DNA of 64,000 nt. It comes from Pedobacter gandavensis. Lineage in GTDB: Bacteria; Bacteroidota; Bacteroidia; Sphingobacteriales; Sphingobacteriaceae. Location: assembly GCF_014172405.1 (NCBI RefSeq), contig NZ_WNXC01000004.1, positions 186,001 through 250,000 on the forward strand. The letters are read 5' to 3'. Positions 37,422 to 46,214 of this stretch are shown in pieces. The translations under genes were made by a program, and so were the position numbers. The notes beneath the pieces were generated by a model that ran no database searches, was not told the DNA's origin, and worked only from the letters and a program-made list of their open reading frames with translations. Position 1 is the stretch's first letter, and each line of letters starts with the position of its first letter.

Positions 37422-38096
37422 ATGGGAAATTTGAACAATGGTTTATTTGGAAGTTTTCATGGCCGTGTAGGCAACCTGGTAGGATACACCCTCAATGGAA
37501 AAAACGTGATCAGAACTATAGGAAAAAGCAATAAGCCCCCGACTTTACCAAAGCTAGCCAATTTCCAAAGGATGACAGTCGTCAATAATTTCCTGCGACC
37601 ACTACAGGAGGTCATCAAAGTCGGCTACCGAAATGAAGTGATCGGAACGGATAGAAACACTTATAATGAGGCGCTTTCTTACCATAAAAAACATGCTTTA
37701 AAAGGCGAATATCCAGAAATCAGTCTGGATTATCCTAAAGCCATGCTGAGTAAAGGTCCGCTTCCTTTTGCGCTGAATCCAAGTATTTTGAAGGTTGATG
37801 GTGGCATTCAATTTCAGTGGGAAGTACCTGCCGACATGCCCTCCAATTACCACCATGATCGGGCCATGACTGTGCTTTTATTCCCCGAAGAAAAAATAAT
37901 CAGCTGTATTTATAGTGGTTCCAGAAGGGAAGAGGGGAAAGAATTTTTCCAGATCAGTCCAGATCTATCCGAAAAACACCTGGAGGCTTACCTTATTTTC
38001 GTTTCCTACAATGGCCAGCAAATATCAGACAGTGTGTATGCTGGTTCTTTCGCAAAAGTGGCTCAGCCCCTTCATGAAATAAGTTTAGAAGAATAA
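37422..38096 (+). CDS. DUF6266 family protein
   Basis: 224 residues with the characteristic start MGNLNNGLFGSFHGRVGNLV followed by GYTLNGKNVIRT, which I recognise from DUF6266 proteins of Sphingobacteriaceae. The rest is a beta-rich region (SILKVDGGIQFQWEVP). No signal peptide. Function unknown; this family is often found in several copies per genome. Start fixed by the conserved N-terminus; an upstream in-frame TTG at 37404 is not used. Confidence 0.7.
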   Translation: MGNLNNGLFGSFHGRVGNLVGYTLNGKNVIRTIGKSNKPPTLPKLANFQRMTVVNNFLRPLQEVIKVGYRNEVIGTDRNTYNEALSYHKKHALKGEYPEISLDYPKAMLSKGPLPFALNPSILKVDGGIQFQWEVPADMPSNYHHDRAMTVLLFPEEKIISCIYSGSRREEGKEFFQISPDLSEKHLEAYLIFVSYNGQQISDSVYAGSFAKVAQPLHEISLEE

Positions 38097-38162
38097 AAGC
38101 AACTGACATAGGGTTGTCATCCCTCCTACTTTTCTTTGTCTTACAATTTAAAATACAACGAA

Positions 38163-38660
38163 ATGGAAATGATTAAAATGTTCTTAGAAGAGCTCGCACA
38201 AGAAGCTCAAACTACACGTAAAATGTTAGCGATCGTGCCTTCTGAAAAATTCGATTGGCAGCCACATCCAAAAAGCATGACTGTAAAAGTACTCGCCAGT
38301 CATATTGCTGAGTTACCTACCTGGATCACCCTCGCTGTAACTACCGATGAACTTGACTTTGCTTCGGCTCCCTATAGCCCAAAAGAACTTAAAACCAATG
38401 CTGATTTGATGAAACTATTTGAAGAGTCCTTACAAGATGGTACTTCACACTTATCCGCAGCAAAAGAAGAAATCTTGTCGGAACCCTGGATTTTACGAAA
38501 TGGGGAACAAATTTATTCTACCTTCACAAAGGCGAGTCTAATCCGACATGTCTTATCTCAAATTATCCACCACAGGGCACAGCTAGGCGTATTTCTGCGC
38601 TTATTAGACATCCCAATTCCGGGGAGTTATGGGCCTAGTGCTGATGATACTAGTTTTTAG
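38163..38660 (+). CDS. DinB-like metal-binding protein
   Basis: 165 residues, a four-helix bundle of the DinB/YfiT family. Three probable metal-binding histidines: one in LASHIAELP near residue 50 and two in QIIHHRAQLGVFLRL near residue 140. Such proteins are thiol-dependent hydrolases or transferases, or are uncharacterised. The first ATG after the DUF6266 gene that fits is at 38163; a TTG at 38136 would add nine residues without support. Confidence 0.8.
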   Translation: MEMIKMFLEELAQEAQTTRKMLAIVPSEKFDWQPHPKSMTVKVLASHIAELPTWITLAVTTDELDFASAPYSPKELKTNADLMKLFEESLQDGTSHLSAAKEEILSEPWILRNGEQIYSTFTKASLIRHVLSQIIHHRAQLGVFLRLLDIPIPGSYGPSADDTSF

Positions 38661-38691
38661 AATACACAGCTTTACAATATTTTGATAGATA

Positions 38692-38740
38692 TATGGGTAT
38701 ATTTTGATTTCTTTGTAAACTGAAACAATTTATACCCATA
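38692..38740. repeat. Inverted repeat flanking the rluF promoter region
   Basis: TATGGGTATA (38692-38701) and TATACCCATA (38731-38740) are perfect 10-bp arms with 29 nt between them. A -7-like TTTCTTTG (38708-38715) lies in between, and the right arm ends 3 nt before the rluF ATG. Confidence 0.45.
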
Positions 38741-38743
38741 CCC

Positions 38744-39808
38744 ATGTCTGATTCTACCACCCGATTAAATAAATACATTAGTGAGAGCGGTCTGTGCTCC
38801 AGAAGAGCTGCAGACAGATACATAGAACAAGGAAATGTATTTATCAATGGCCGGAAAGCCAAGGTAGGCGATCAAGTATTTTTCGGGGATATCGTTACGG
38901 TGAATGGCCAGACCATAGAGCCAAAAGAAGTTGAAAACTCCATCTTAATCGCTTATAATAAACCTGTCGGCATTACCAGTACGACTGAAGCGGGCGTAAA
39001 AAGTAATATGGTGGATCATGTAAACCACAGCGAGCGGGTTTTCCCAATTGGTCGTCTGGACAAAGATTCTCAAGGACTAATTTTCCTAACCAATAACGGA
39101 GACATCGTCAACAAGATTCTTCGTGCTGGAAATAACCATGAAAAAGAATATGTAGTAACCGTTAACAAACCGATTACAGAGCAATTCATCGCTGGTATGG
39201 GCAAAGGTGTTCCTGTATTGGGCATGATGACCAAAAAATGTAAGGTAATTAAAGAAAGTACTTTTACCTTCAAGATTGTACTTGTTCAAGGTTTAAACCG
39301 TCAGATCAGAAGAATGTGTGAGCATTTCGGGTTTGAAGTTACCAAACTGGAGCGTACCAGAATCATGAATATTACTTTAAAAGGTATTCCTGTTGGCGAA
39401 TGGAGAGAACTTACTCCAGCAGAGCAAACGGAGATCTTCAATCTTGTTGCGAAATCAAGTTCTTTAGAAGCGGCATCAGCAGCGAAGAAAGCAAGTAAAA
39501 AACCAGTAAATCCAGATTTCGAAGAATTAGTTGCTCCGAGAAAAAATTCTTCTGGCAGACCTGGTGGCCCACCAAGACCGGGTTCACCTAGAGCTGGCGG
39601 CGCAAGATCGGCTGGACCAAGATCAGAATCTGAGGGACCAAGATCGGCTTCTGGCAAACCAAGAGCGGATAAAAAATCTGGCACTCCATACCGTGGAGCT
39701 TCCAGTACTACAGATTGGAACAAGACCAATGGACCAAGCAAAAGACCAGTTAGACCTTCAAGAGGAAACTCTGGCGCTCCTGGAAAAAGCAGAGGACCAA
39801 AGCGTTAA
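38744..39808 (+). CDS. rluF: 23S rRNA pseudouridine(2604) synthase RluF with basic tail
   Basis: Pseudouridine synthase of the RsuA family acting on 23S rRNA. 354 residues: an S4 RNA-binding domain ([20 protein letters not shown], 6-60), a catalytic domain with the nucleophile Asp in [13 protein letters not shown] near residue 105, and [17 protein letters not shown] near 185. The last about 105 residues form a low-complexity tail rich in Arg, Pro, Gly, Ser and Lys, absent from the E. coli enzyme (290 residues). Similar tails occur in Bacteroidota RNA-modifying enzymes. Followed by a terminator at 39853. Confidence 0.93.
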   Translation: MSDSTTRLNKYISESGLCSRRAADRYIEQGNVFINGRKAKVGDQVFFGDIVTVNGQTIEPKEVENSILIAYNKPVGITSTTEAGVKSNMVDHVNHSERVFPIGRLDKDSQGLIFLTNNGDIVNKILRAGNNHEKEYVVTVNKPITEQFIAGMGKGVPVLGMMTKKCKVIKESTFTFKIVLVQGLNRQIRRMCEHFGFEVTKLERTRIMNITLKGIPVGEWRELTPAEQTEIFNLVAKSSSLEAASAAKKASKKPVNPDFEELVAPRKNSSGRPGGPPRPGSPRAGGARSAGPRSESEGPRSASGKPRADKKSGTPYRGASSTTDWNKTNGPSKRPVRPSRGNSGAPGKSRGPKR

Positions 39809-39852
39809 ACATAATTTAACTGTCATAATCCGACAGTAATCCCATACATTTT

Positions 39853-39890
39853 AAGCCAGCAAAATCAATTTTTGCTGGCTTATTCTTTTT
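39853..39890 (+). terminator. Intrinsic terminator after rluF
   Basis: Perfect 12-bp stem, AAGCCAGCAAAA (39853-39864) with TTTTGCTGGCTT (39870-39881), 5-nt loop, followed by ATTCTTTTT. The 3' arm also supplies the TTG (39872-39874) of the rlmN promoter. Confidence 0.8.
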
Positions 39891-39903
39891 TTAGGTAACT
39901 TTG
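39872..39903 (+). promoter_or_regulatory. rlmN promoter
   Basis: TTG (39872-39874), a 21-nt spacer, and TAACTTTG (39896-39903) match the Bacteroidota promoter consensus. The ATG of rlmN is only 5 nt beyond, so the message is predicted to be leaderless or to have a 1-2 nt leader. Confidence 0.65.
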
Positions 39904-39908
39904 CAGCA

Positions 39909-40958
39909 ATGCTTACTACAAAAAAAACAGACATACGTTCACTGGACCTTCCTCAGCTGCAACAACATTTTATAAACATGCAGGAACCTTCTTACCGTGC
40001 CAAACAGGTATACCAATGGCTATGGGAGAAATCTGCACGTTCCTTTGAGGAAATGAGTAACCTTTCTAAAGACCTTAGAAAGAAACTGGATGAAAACTAT
40101 GCGATCAATGTAGTCGAAGTAAACAACTCACAATTTAGTAATGACCAAACCATCAAAAGTTCATTCCGACTGTATGATGGTAATATTGTAGAAGGCGTAC
40201 TGATTCCTATGGAAGAACGTATGACTGCCTGTGTGAGTTCACAAGTGGGTTGCAGTTTAACCTGTAAATTCTGTGCAACAGGATATATGGATCGTAAACG
40301 TAACCTGAATGCAGATGAAATCTATGACCAAGTGGTTTTGATTGATCAGCAGGCGAAGAAAAACTACAATGCCCCATTAACGAATATCGTTTATATGGGT
40401 ATGGGAGAACCTTTACTAAACTATGCCAATGTATTGAAATCTATCGACCGTATTACAGCTCCAGATGGACTGAATATGTCGTATAAACGCATTACCGTAT
40501 CTACTGCTGGTATTGCCAAGATGATCAAGAAATTGGGTGATGACGGGGTTAAATTTAACCTGGCCATCTCGCTACATGCGGCAAATGATAAGAAAAGAAA
40601 TGAAATCATGCCGATCAATGAGCAAAACTCGTTGAAAGCATTAGAAGAAGCTTTAAAATATTATTTCTCTAAGACAAAGAATCCGGTGACCTACGAATAC
40701 ATTGTATTTAACAATTTCAATGATGAGATTGAAGATGCGATGGAGCTGGCTAAATTCTGTAAACACGTTCCTTGTAAAGTAAACTTAATTGAATACAACC
40801 CAATTCAGTTTGCCGATTTCATCAATGCAGAAGGCGATAAGATTGATGCTTTCTCTGCTTATTTGAAAAATCAGGGCGTAAACACGAACATCAGAAGAAG
40901 TAGAGGTAAGGATATTGATGCTGCCTGCGGACAGCTTGCCGTAAAAGAGCAAAACTAA
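39909..40958 (+). CDS. rlmN: Dual-specificity 23S rRNA/tRNA methyltransferase RlmN
   Basis: Radical SAM enzyme that forms 2-methyladenosine at A2503 of 23S rRNA and A37 of some tRNAs. 349 residues, with the cluster motif CSLTCKFC near residue 115, the SAM-binding YMGMGEPLLN, and the catalytic resolving cysteine in DAACGQLA near the end; the first methyl-carrying Cys is in this same C-terminal region or at MTACVSSQVGC. Start fits the promoter immediately upstream. Confidence 0.97.
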   Translation: MLTTKKTDIRSLDLPQLQQHFINMQEPSYRAKQVYQWLWEKSARSFEEMSNLSKDLRKKLDENYAINVVEVNNSQFSNDQTIKSSFRLYDGNIVEGVLIPMEERMTACVSSQVGCSLTCKFCATGYMDRKRNLNADEIYDQVVLIDQQAKKNYNAPLTNIVYMGMGEPLLNYANVLKSIDRITAPDGLNMSYKRITVSTAGIAKMIKKLGDDGVKFNLAISLHAANDKKRNEIMPINEQNSLKALEEALKYYFSKTKNPVTYEYIVFNNFNDEIEDAMELAKFCKHVPCKVNLIEYNPIQFADFINAEGDKIDAFSAYLKNQGVNTNIRRSRGKDIDAACGQLAVKEQN

Positions 40959-41004
40959 ATCCCGAATTTCAACCAGGCAATGGCTAATTCACATAGATTA
41001 GCCC

Positions 41005-41703
41005 ATGCCATTCTTCAAAAATAATTTTAAGCAGCTTTTACATTTACTATTTCCAGCAGAATGTTTTGGTTGTGCCCAACCCCTAATTCCGGAAGAATCG
41101 GACATTTGTAATACTTGTCTACAGGCTTTACCCTATACTGACCATCACCTTCATCCGGAAAACCTGGTGGCCCGACAGTTTTGGGGACGACTCCCCTGTT
41201 CAGCAGCCATGGCAATGCTTTTCTTTAAAAAAGGAAATGTGACCCGGCAACTCATCCATCATTTAAAATATAGCAATCAACCATCACTAGGATTGAAGCT
41301 CGGCACCTTACTTGGAGAACGTCTCCTGACCGCCCCTCTATATCAAAACATAGATTTCCTGGTTCCAGTACCCCTGCATCCAAAAAGATCAGCAGAACGC
41401 GGCTATAACCAAAGTGAATGTATTGCACGCGGCATTGCGCAGGTCTTAAAAGTCCCCATTAGCACCCGGCATCTTTTTCGCAAAACCGTTACAGATACCC
41501 AAACAAACAAAGGCAGACTTTTACGTTTTGACAACATGTCTACTGCCTTTGAACTTCAACATCTAAAGGAACTGGAAAATACGCATTTATTACTGATAGA
41601 CGATGTGCTCACTACTGGCGCAACCATGGAAGCCTGTGGCATTACACTACTCCAGTCGATGCCAGAAAAACTCAGCATTGCTGCGCTGGCTTTTGTAAAA
41701 TAA
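41005..41703 (+). CDS. comF: ComF family phosphoribosyltransferase-like protein
   Basis: 232 residues. N-terminal zinc finger with CFGCAQPLIP and CNTCLQ, and a PRTase domain with the PRPP-binding loop LLIDDVLTTGATMEA near residue 200. Family members are linked to DNA uptake in naturally competent bacteria. Start at 41005 preserves the zinc-binding N-terminus. No other competence gene is adjacent. Confidence 0.92.
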   Translation: MPFFKNNFKQLLHLLFPAECFGCAQPLIPEESDICNTCLQALPYTDHHLHPENLVARQFWGRLPCSAAMAMLFFKKGNVTRQLIHHLKYSNQPSLGLKLGTLLGERLLTAPLYQNIDFLVPVPLHPKRSAERGYNQSECIARGIAQVLKVPISTRHLFRKTVTDTQTNKGRLLRFDNMSTAFELQHLKELENTHLLLIDDVLTTGATMEACGITLLQSMPEKLSIAALAFVK

Positions 41704-41751
41704 AAATAAAACATGGTGTAACAAATCCGCGCTTTCACTCGTTTATATAAA

Positions 41752-41827
41752 TGAGAGCGTTAATTTAAGATGGTAAAGGCCGGACATCCTCTTTTGGATT
41801 GCCGGCCTCTTACTTTCTTAACCATCT
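41752..41827 (+). ncRNA. Repeat-plus-hairpin element 1 (candidate small RNA)
   Basis: The 18-nt sequence TGAGAGCGTTAATTTAAG (41752-41769) is followed by a nested hairpin: AGATGGT (41768-41774) with ACCATCT (41821-41827) enclosing AGGCCGG/CCGGCCT (41777-41783 and 41802-41808) and ATCC/GGAT. The 18-mer recurs at 41948. No clear promoter of the Bacteroidota type lies upstream, so it may be the 3' region of the comF transcript. Confidence 0.35.
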
Positions 41828-41913
41828 AAGCTGGTTTTTTCTCCAAGCAATAACACACTAAAGCTTATTTTCAGCTCAACTCACCTAAATTCATAAATAA
41901 ATTAAAAAATATT

Positions 41914-41943
41914 TTGATAAGTAAAACATATTCCTTTACTTTG
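41914..41943 (+). promoter_or_regulatory. Promoter of repeat-plus-hairpin element 2
   Basis: TTG (41914-41916), 19-nt spacer, TTACTTTG (41936-41943). Predicted start 5-7 nt later falls on the first bases of the 18-mer copy. No protein gene follows on this strand. Confidence 0.55.
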
Positions 41944-41947
41944 ACCT

Positions 41948-42006
41948 TGAGAGCGTTAATTTAAGGGTCGATACCTTCACGTCTGTGGAATATCGGCCCT
42001 TTATCA
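41948..42006 (+). ncRNA. Repeat-plus-hairpin element 2 (candidate small RNA)
   Basis: The second copy of TGAGAGCGTTAATTTAAG (41948-41965) runs into a hairpin with stem AGGGTCGATA (41964-41973) and TATCGGCCCT (41991-42000), ten pairs with one T-G, with an inner CAC/GTG pair, followed by TTATC. With the promoter at 41914 this predicts an RNA of about 55-60 nt. Found by eye; not in a class I know. Confidence 0.4.
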
Positions 42007-42067
42007 TTTCTAATAATTCCGCTTTTACTCCTTAATTATTTCCTAAAAAAATTAGATAGTTGCTGGT

Positions 42068-44830
42068 TTAGCTCAGGTATTCGGAGAGTACATTTCTCAT
42101 GTCTTCCGGCTTGAAAGGCTTTAAGATGTGTCCGTTCATTCCAGACTCCGCAAACTTATTGTGTTCATCGTGTAAGGTAGAAGCGGTTAACGCAAGGATA
42201 GGCACTTGCTTATAATAATCGCCATCCATGGCTCTAATTAGCGTAGTCGCTTCAAAACCATCTATCCCTGGCATTTTTATGTCCATAAAGATCAGGTCAT
42301 AGATATGATCGCGCACTTTCTCCAAAGCCTCTTCTCCACTTATGGCAAAGTCCAGGCTAAGTCCCCATTTACCAAAAATACGTTTGGCAATGAGCGCATT
42401 AATTTCATTATCATCTACCAGAAGAATGCGTTTGTCCATAAACATATTCGGTTCAGTGAACACCTTCACTTGAGGCACATAATCGTTTGCTTTTTCAAAA
42501 GAGATGTTGAAATGGAAAACAGTTCCTTCTCCTTCTTCACTATCCACCTGAATATCGGCCCCGTAAAGTTCCAGCATCTTCTTGGTGATTGTTAAACCAA
42601 GCCCGGTACCTCCATATTTCCTGGAAATATCCGTTCTTGCCTGAATAAAAGGTTGAAAAATATAGGCCAGCTTTTCTTCCGCAATACCAATCCCGGTATC
42701 TTTTACTGCAAAGTGAAGCAATACACGGTCCTGATCTTCGGAAAGCATGTTGATTTCCAAAATAATCGTGCCATCCTGAGTAAATTTGATCGCATTACCC
42801 AGAAGATTCATCATCACCTGATACAGGCGTGTTTTGTCCCCTTTAACATATTCAGGAATTCTTTCATCGCAGATCAGCTCCAGTGTATTATTCCTGGCCA
42901 CCACACTCATTTGTAAAGAATTGATCACATCAGAAGCCAGGGCTTTCATGCTAAAAGGAATGGTTTCCAGCTGCACGTTTCCGGTTTCCATTTTGGTCAG
43001 GTCCAAAATATCATTAATGATATTCAGCAAGTTCTCTGCAGAAAAGCGCAATAAGTTTAAATCTGGTATCTGTGACTCTTTAGGATCGTTATCGAGTAAA
43101 AGGTGTGCCATTCCGATCACTGCATTTAGCGGTGTTCTGATTTCATGACTCATCACCGACAAGAACATTTCCTTTGCCGCACTCAACTGTAAAGCCTGCT
43201 CCTTGGCTTCTACCATTTCCTTTTCTACCTGCTTCCGTTGCGAAATATCCGTGATCAGGTCTATCTGACGTTCTACTTTTCCTTTCTCGTTTACGATGGG
43301 CGTATTAGAAACGGAAAACCAGATGGGTTCTCCTGATTTCTTTTTCGCCTGTACTTCTATTATAGAAGATTCTCTGTTGTTGGCCTTCTGTCTGGAAGCT
43401 ACAATCAGTTCTCTTTGGGCTTCATCTTTAGAGAGAATATCGCCCAGTCTAAGTCCTTGTAACTCATTCAAAGTATAACCCGTCAGCTTTTCCATAGAAT
43501 GGTTAATCCAGGTGGTATACCCTTCGCCATCGGCAATATTTACACCGGTATCTGTTTTACTGGCGACTAAAGACAGCAGTTGTAGTTCTTCTTCTGCTTT
43601 TTTCTTTTCTGTAATATCCAGGATGATCTCTACTTCAATTTCCACCTTTCCTTCGTCGTTAAAAACGACAGTATTATAGATGGACAGCCAGATGGGCTGC
43701 TTGTCTTTACGATAAGCCAAAAGGTCTACCGTAAAAGACTGGTGTCTGTTGGTGAGTTCACGAGCCTGTTCGATCAGTTCCAGATCTGTTCCTGGTCCCT
43801 GAATTAAATCACCCAGACGCTGCCCTTTAATATCTTCCAGCGTAAAGCCGGTAATTTTCTCAAAGGCCGCATTTACCCAGGTCACATGGTTATCGGAATC
43901 ATTGATCACGACTGCATTATTCACTTTACTCGCCACGAAGGAGAGCTTCATCAGTTCATTTTCTACTCTTTTATTCTCCGTAATGTCCCTTCCATACGCA
44001 TACCAACGTCTATTTTTACAGACCATATTCCAGCTCAACCAACGGATTAATCCGCTTTTGGTGACAATTCTGAAATCGATATTGAACTGTTTGGTACCCA
44101 GAGCTAAACCTGCTTCTATGGTATTGACTACCCTGTCTATATCATCCCGATAACAGAATGTCCAGGCAGTTAAACCAACTGCTTCCTCCACTTCATATTC
44201 CAGCACGCTTGTAACGGCACTGTTGACAAACAACAATTCTCCTTTATCGTCCAGGATGCAATGAATTTCAGGGGATACAGTAGAGATGTTCAGGAGTTCT
44301 TCAAAGCGCTGCGTTTTAACTTGTAGCTCTTTGGCTTTTTTACGGAGGGAGATGTGGGTAATAATTTCTTTGGCAAGGATTTGCAATCCTTCTTTCTGCG
44401 CTTCACTCATTTGCTTAGGCTGCTGATCGAACACGCAAATGGTGCCTAAGCGATAGCCATTTTCATCAATTAATGGAGCGCCGGCGTAGTATCTTAAATG
44501 GATGTGGCCTATAACGGAGGGATGTTTACTAAAGCGCTCATCCTCCAAAGCATCACAAACTTCGAATACATTGTCCGACTGGATCACATGTTCGGCAAAA
44601 GATATCTCTCTGGGCAACTCCTTAAAATCGAGGCCCAATACTGACTTAAACCATAACCGATCTTCATCAACCAATGCAATGACTGCGATAGGGGTATTGC
44701 AGATCAAGCTGGCTAGCTTGGTAATATTATCAAATTCCTGTTCTGGAGGGGTATCCAATATATCATAATCCCGCAACGCCCGCAAGCGTTCCATTTCAAG
44801 AGTTGATGAAGTCTGGTTATTCGTTAGCAT
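42068..44830 (-). CDS. Hybrid histidine kinase, GAF-PAS3-HisKA-HATPase-REC
   Basis: 920-residue cytoplasmic or peripheral sensor kinase without membrane segments. Domains in order: GAF (about 10-165, starting with the RALRDYDILDTPPEQEFDNI pattern), three PAS domains (about 175-290, 295-410, 415-540), HisKA with the phosphorylated His in [16 protein letters not shown], HATPase (GNAIKF, DTGIGI, GGTGLGLTI) and a C-terminal receiver with phospho-Asp in LIFMDIKMPGIDG. It has no own output domain, so phosphorelay to another protein is expected. A paralogue lies at 56012-59197. The two outer PAS repeats are similar to each other. Confidence 0.93.
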   Translation of the reverse strand: MLTNNQTSSTLEMERLRALRDYDILDTPPEQEFDNITKLASLICNTPIAVIALVDEDRLWFKSVLGLDFKELPREISFAEHVIQSDNVFEVCDALEDERFSKHPSVIGHIHLRYYAGAPLIDENGYRLGTICVFDQQPKQMSEAQKEGLQILAKEIITHISLRKKAKELQVKTQRFEELLNISTVSPEIHCILDDKGELLFVNSAVTSVLEYEVEEAVGLTAWTFCYRDDIDRVVNTIEAGLALGTKQFNIDFRIVTKSGLIRWLSWNMVCKNRRWYAYGRDITENKRVENELMKLSFVASKVNNAVVINDSDNHVTWVNAAFEKITGFTLEDIKGQRLGDLIQGPGTDLELIEQARELTNRHQSFTVDLLAYRKDKQPIWLSIYNTVVFNDEGKVEIEVEIILDITEKKKAEEELQLLSLVASKTDTGVNIADGEGYTTWINHSMEKLTGYTLNELQGLRLGDILSKDEAQRELIVASRQKANNRESSIIEVQAKKKSGEPIWFSVSNTPIVNEKGKVERQIDLITDISQRKQVEKEMVEAKEQALQLSAAKEMFLSVMSHEIRTPLNAVIGMAHLLLDNDPKESQIPDLNLLRFSAENLLNIINDILDLTKMETGNVQLETIPFSMKALASDVINSLQMSVVARNNTLELICDERIPEYVKGDKTRLYQVMMNLLGNAIKFTQDGTIILEINMLSEDQDRVLLHFAVKDTGIGIAEEKLAYIFQPFIQARTDISRKYGGTGLGLTITKKMLELYGADIQVDSEEGEGTVFHFNISFEKANDYVPQVKVFTEPNMFMDKRILLVDDNEINALIAKRIFGKWGLSLDFAISGEEALEKVRDHIYDLIFMDIKMPGIDGFEATTLIRAMDGDYYKQVPILALTASTLHDEHNKFAESGMNGHILKPFKPEDMRNVLSEYLS

Positions 44831-44849
44831 GGAGTAAATTCAGTCCCTT

Positions 44850-46121
44850 TTATTTATACAATGGGAACTGACTTACCAGATTGATTACTTTTTCCTTTAC
44901 CGCACTTAAATTATTCTCATCCTCAGAATTAGTAATTACCTGATCAATCAGATCTACAATGATTTCCATTTCATTTTCTTTGAAACCTCTACTCGTGATC
45001 GCAGCTGTACCTACACGAATTCCCGAAGTTACAAATGGCGATTTATCGTCAAAAGGAACCATATTTTTGTTCACGGTAATATCTGCTTTTTCAAGCGCAT
45101 TTTCCGCTGCTTTTCCAGTTATATTTTTGTTTCGTAGGTCAATCAGCATTAAATGGTTGTCTGTACCACCAGAAATAATACCGTAACCTCTAGCTACGAA
45201 GGCTTTAGCCATTGCCTGTGCATTGGCTTTCACTTGTGTGATGTAAGTTAAATACTCATCGCTTAATGCTTCACCGAAGGCAATTGCTTTAGCTGCGATA
45301 ATGTGCTCTAATGGCCCACCTTGTGTTCCAGGGAATACTGCCATATCTAAAACAGCAGACATCATTTTGGTTTCACCTTTAGGAGTTTTCAATCCGAATG
45401 GGTTTTCAAAATCTTTACCCATCATGATCATACCACCACGAGGACCACGAAGAGTTTTGTGAGTCGTAGTCGTTACAATATGGCAATGAGGTAGTGGATT
45501 GGCCAATAATCCGCGGGCAATCATCCCTGCTGGGTGAGAAATATCCGCTAACACTAAAGCACCAATTTTATCAGCAACGCTACGGATAAAAGCATAATCC
45601 CACTCTCTTGAATAGGCCGAAGCACCGCAAATGATCAACTTAGGACGTTCCGCTAAAGCGATTTCTTCCAGTTTTGCATAGTCAATCAGACCATCTTCTT
45701 TTTTTACTCCATAAAACAATGGATGATACAATTTTCCTGAAAAGTTAACCGGAGAACCGTGTGTTAAGTGTCCACCATGAGAAAGGTCAAACCCTAAGAT
45801 TTTATCTCCCGGCTGGATCACTGCAAGCATTACTGCTGCGTTTGCCTGTGCACCTGAGTGTGGTTGTACATTCACCCATTCTGCACCAAAAAGCTGCTTT
45901 GCGCGCTCAATAGCGATGCTTTCTACCTCATCTACTACCTGGCAACCGCCATAGTATCTCTTTCCTGGAAGGCCTTCAGCATATTTATTTGTTAAACATG
46001 ATCCTGCGGCTTCCATTACTTGTTTGCTCACAAAGTTTTCAGAAGCGATCAGCTCCAGGCCATTTTCCTGACGGTCCAATTCCCTGTCAATCAAATCAAA
46101 AATTAAAGTATCTCTAGTCAT
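44850..46121 (-). CDS. glyA: Serine hydroxymethyltransferase
   Basis: PLP enzyme that makes glycine and methylene-tetrahydrofolate from serine. 423 residues. Motifs: [10 protein letters not shown] at the N-terminus, [15 protein letters not shown], the PLP lysine in [14 protein letters not shown] near residue 225, and HPAGMIA. Divergent from dxs with a 93-nt shared promoter region. Functionally linked to gcvH at 14631-15011. Confidence 0.97.
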   Translation of the reverse strand: MTRDTLIFDLIDRELDRQENGLELIASENFVSKQVMEAAGSCLTNKYAEGLPGKRYYGGCQVVDEVESIAIERAKQLFGAEWVNVQPHSGAQANAAVMLAVIQPGDKILGFDLSHGGHLTHGSPVNFSGKLYHPLFYGVKKEDGLIDYAKLEEIALAERPKLIICGASAYSREWDYAFIRSVADKIGALVLADISHPAGMIARGLLANPLPHCHIVTTTTHKTLRGPRGGMIMMGKDFENPFGLKTPKGETKMMSAVLDMAVFPGTQGGPLEHIIAAKAIAFGEALSDEYLTYITQVKANAQAMAKAFVARGYGIISGGTDNHLMLIDLRNKNITGKAAENALEKADITVNKNMVPFDDKSPFVTSGIRVGTAAITSRGFKENEMEIIVDLIDQVITNSEDENNLSAVKEKVINLVSQFPLYK

Positions 46122-46182
46122 TTATTGAAGTATTAATTTGTAAAATTAATGATTTTCCTTCTTAGTTTAGTAACAAAATACC

Positions 46183-46190
46183 TTACTTTG
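46183..46190 (+). promoter_or_regulatory. Candidate -7 element of dxs
   Basis: TTACTTTG, 24 nt before the dxs ATG, fits T(A/T)nnTTTG and is identical to the element at 41936. No clear -33 TTG. Predicted leader about 18 nt. Confidence 0.4.
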
Positions 46191-46214
46191 TAGTTCTATT
46201 CTATAAAACACTGC

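Noticed and set aside
39301..39741. 146-residue antisense frame inside rluF
   Set aside because: It mirrors the biased Gly/Pro/Arg composition of the tail and has no start context or domain.
39531..39839. Alternative plus-strand frame overlapping the rluF tail and running past its stop
   Set aside because: Out of frame with the S4/PseudoU domains; composition reflects the repeat-rich tail only.
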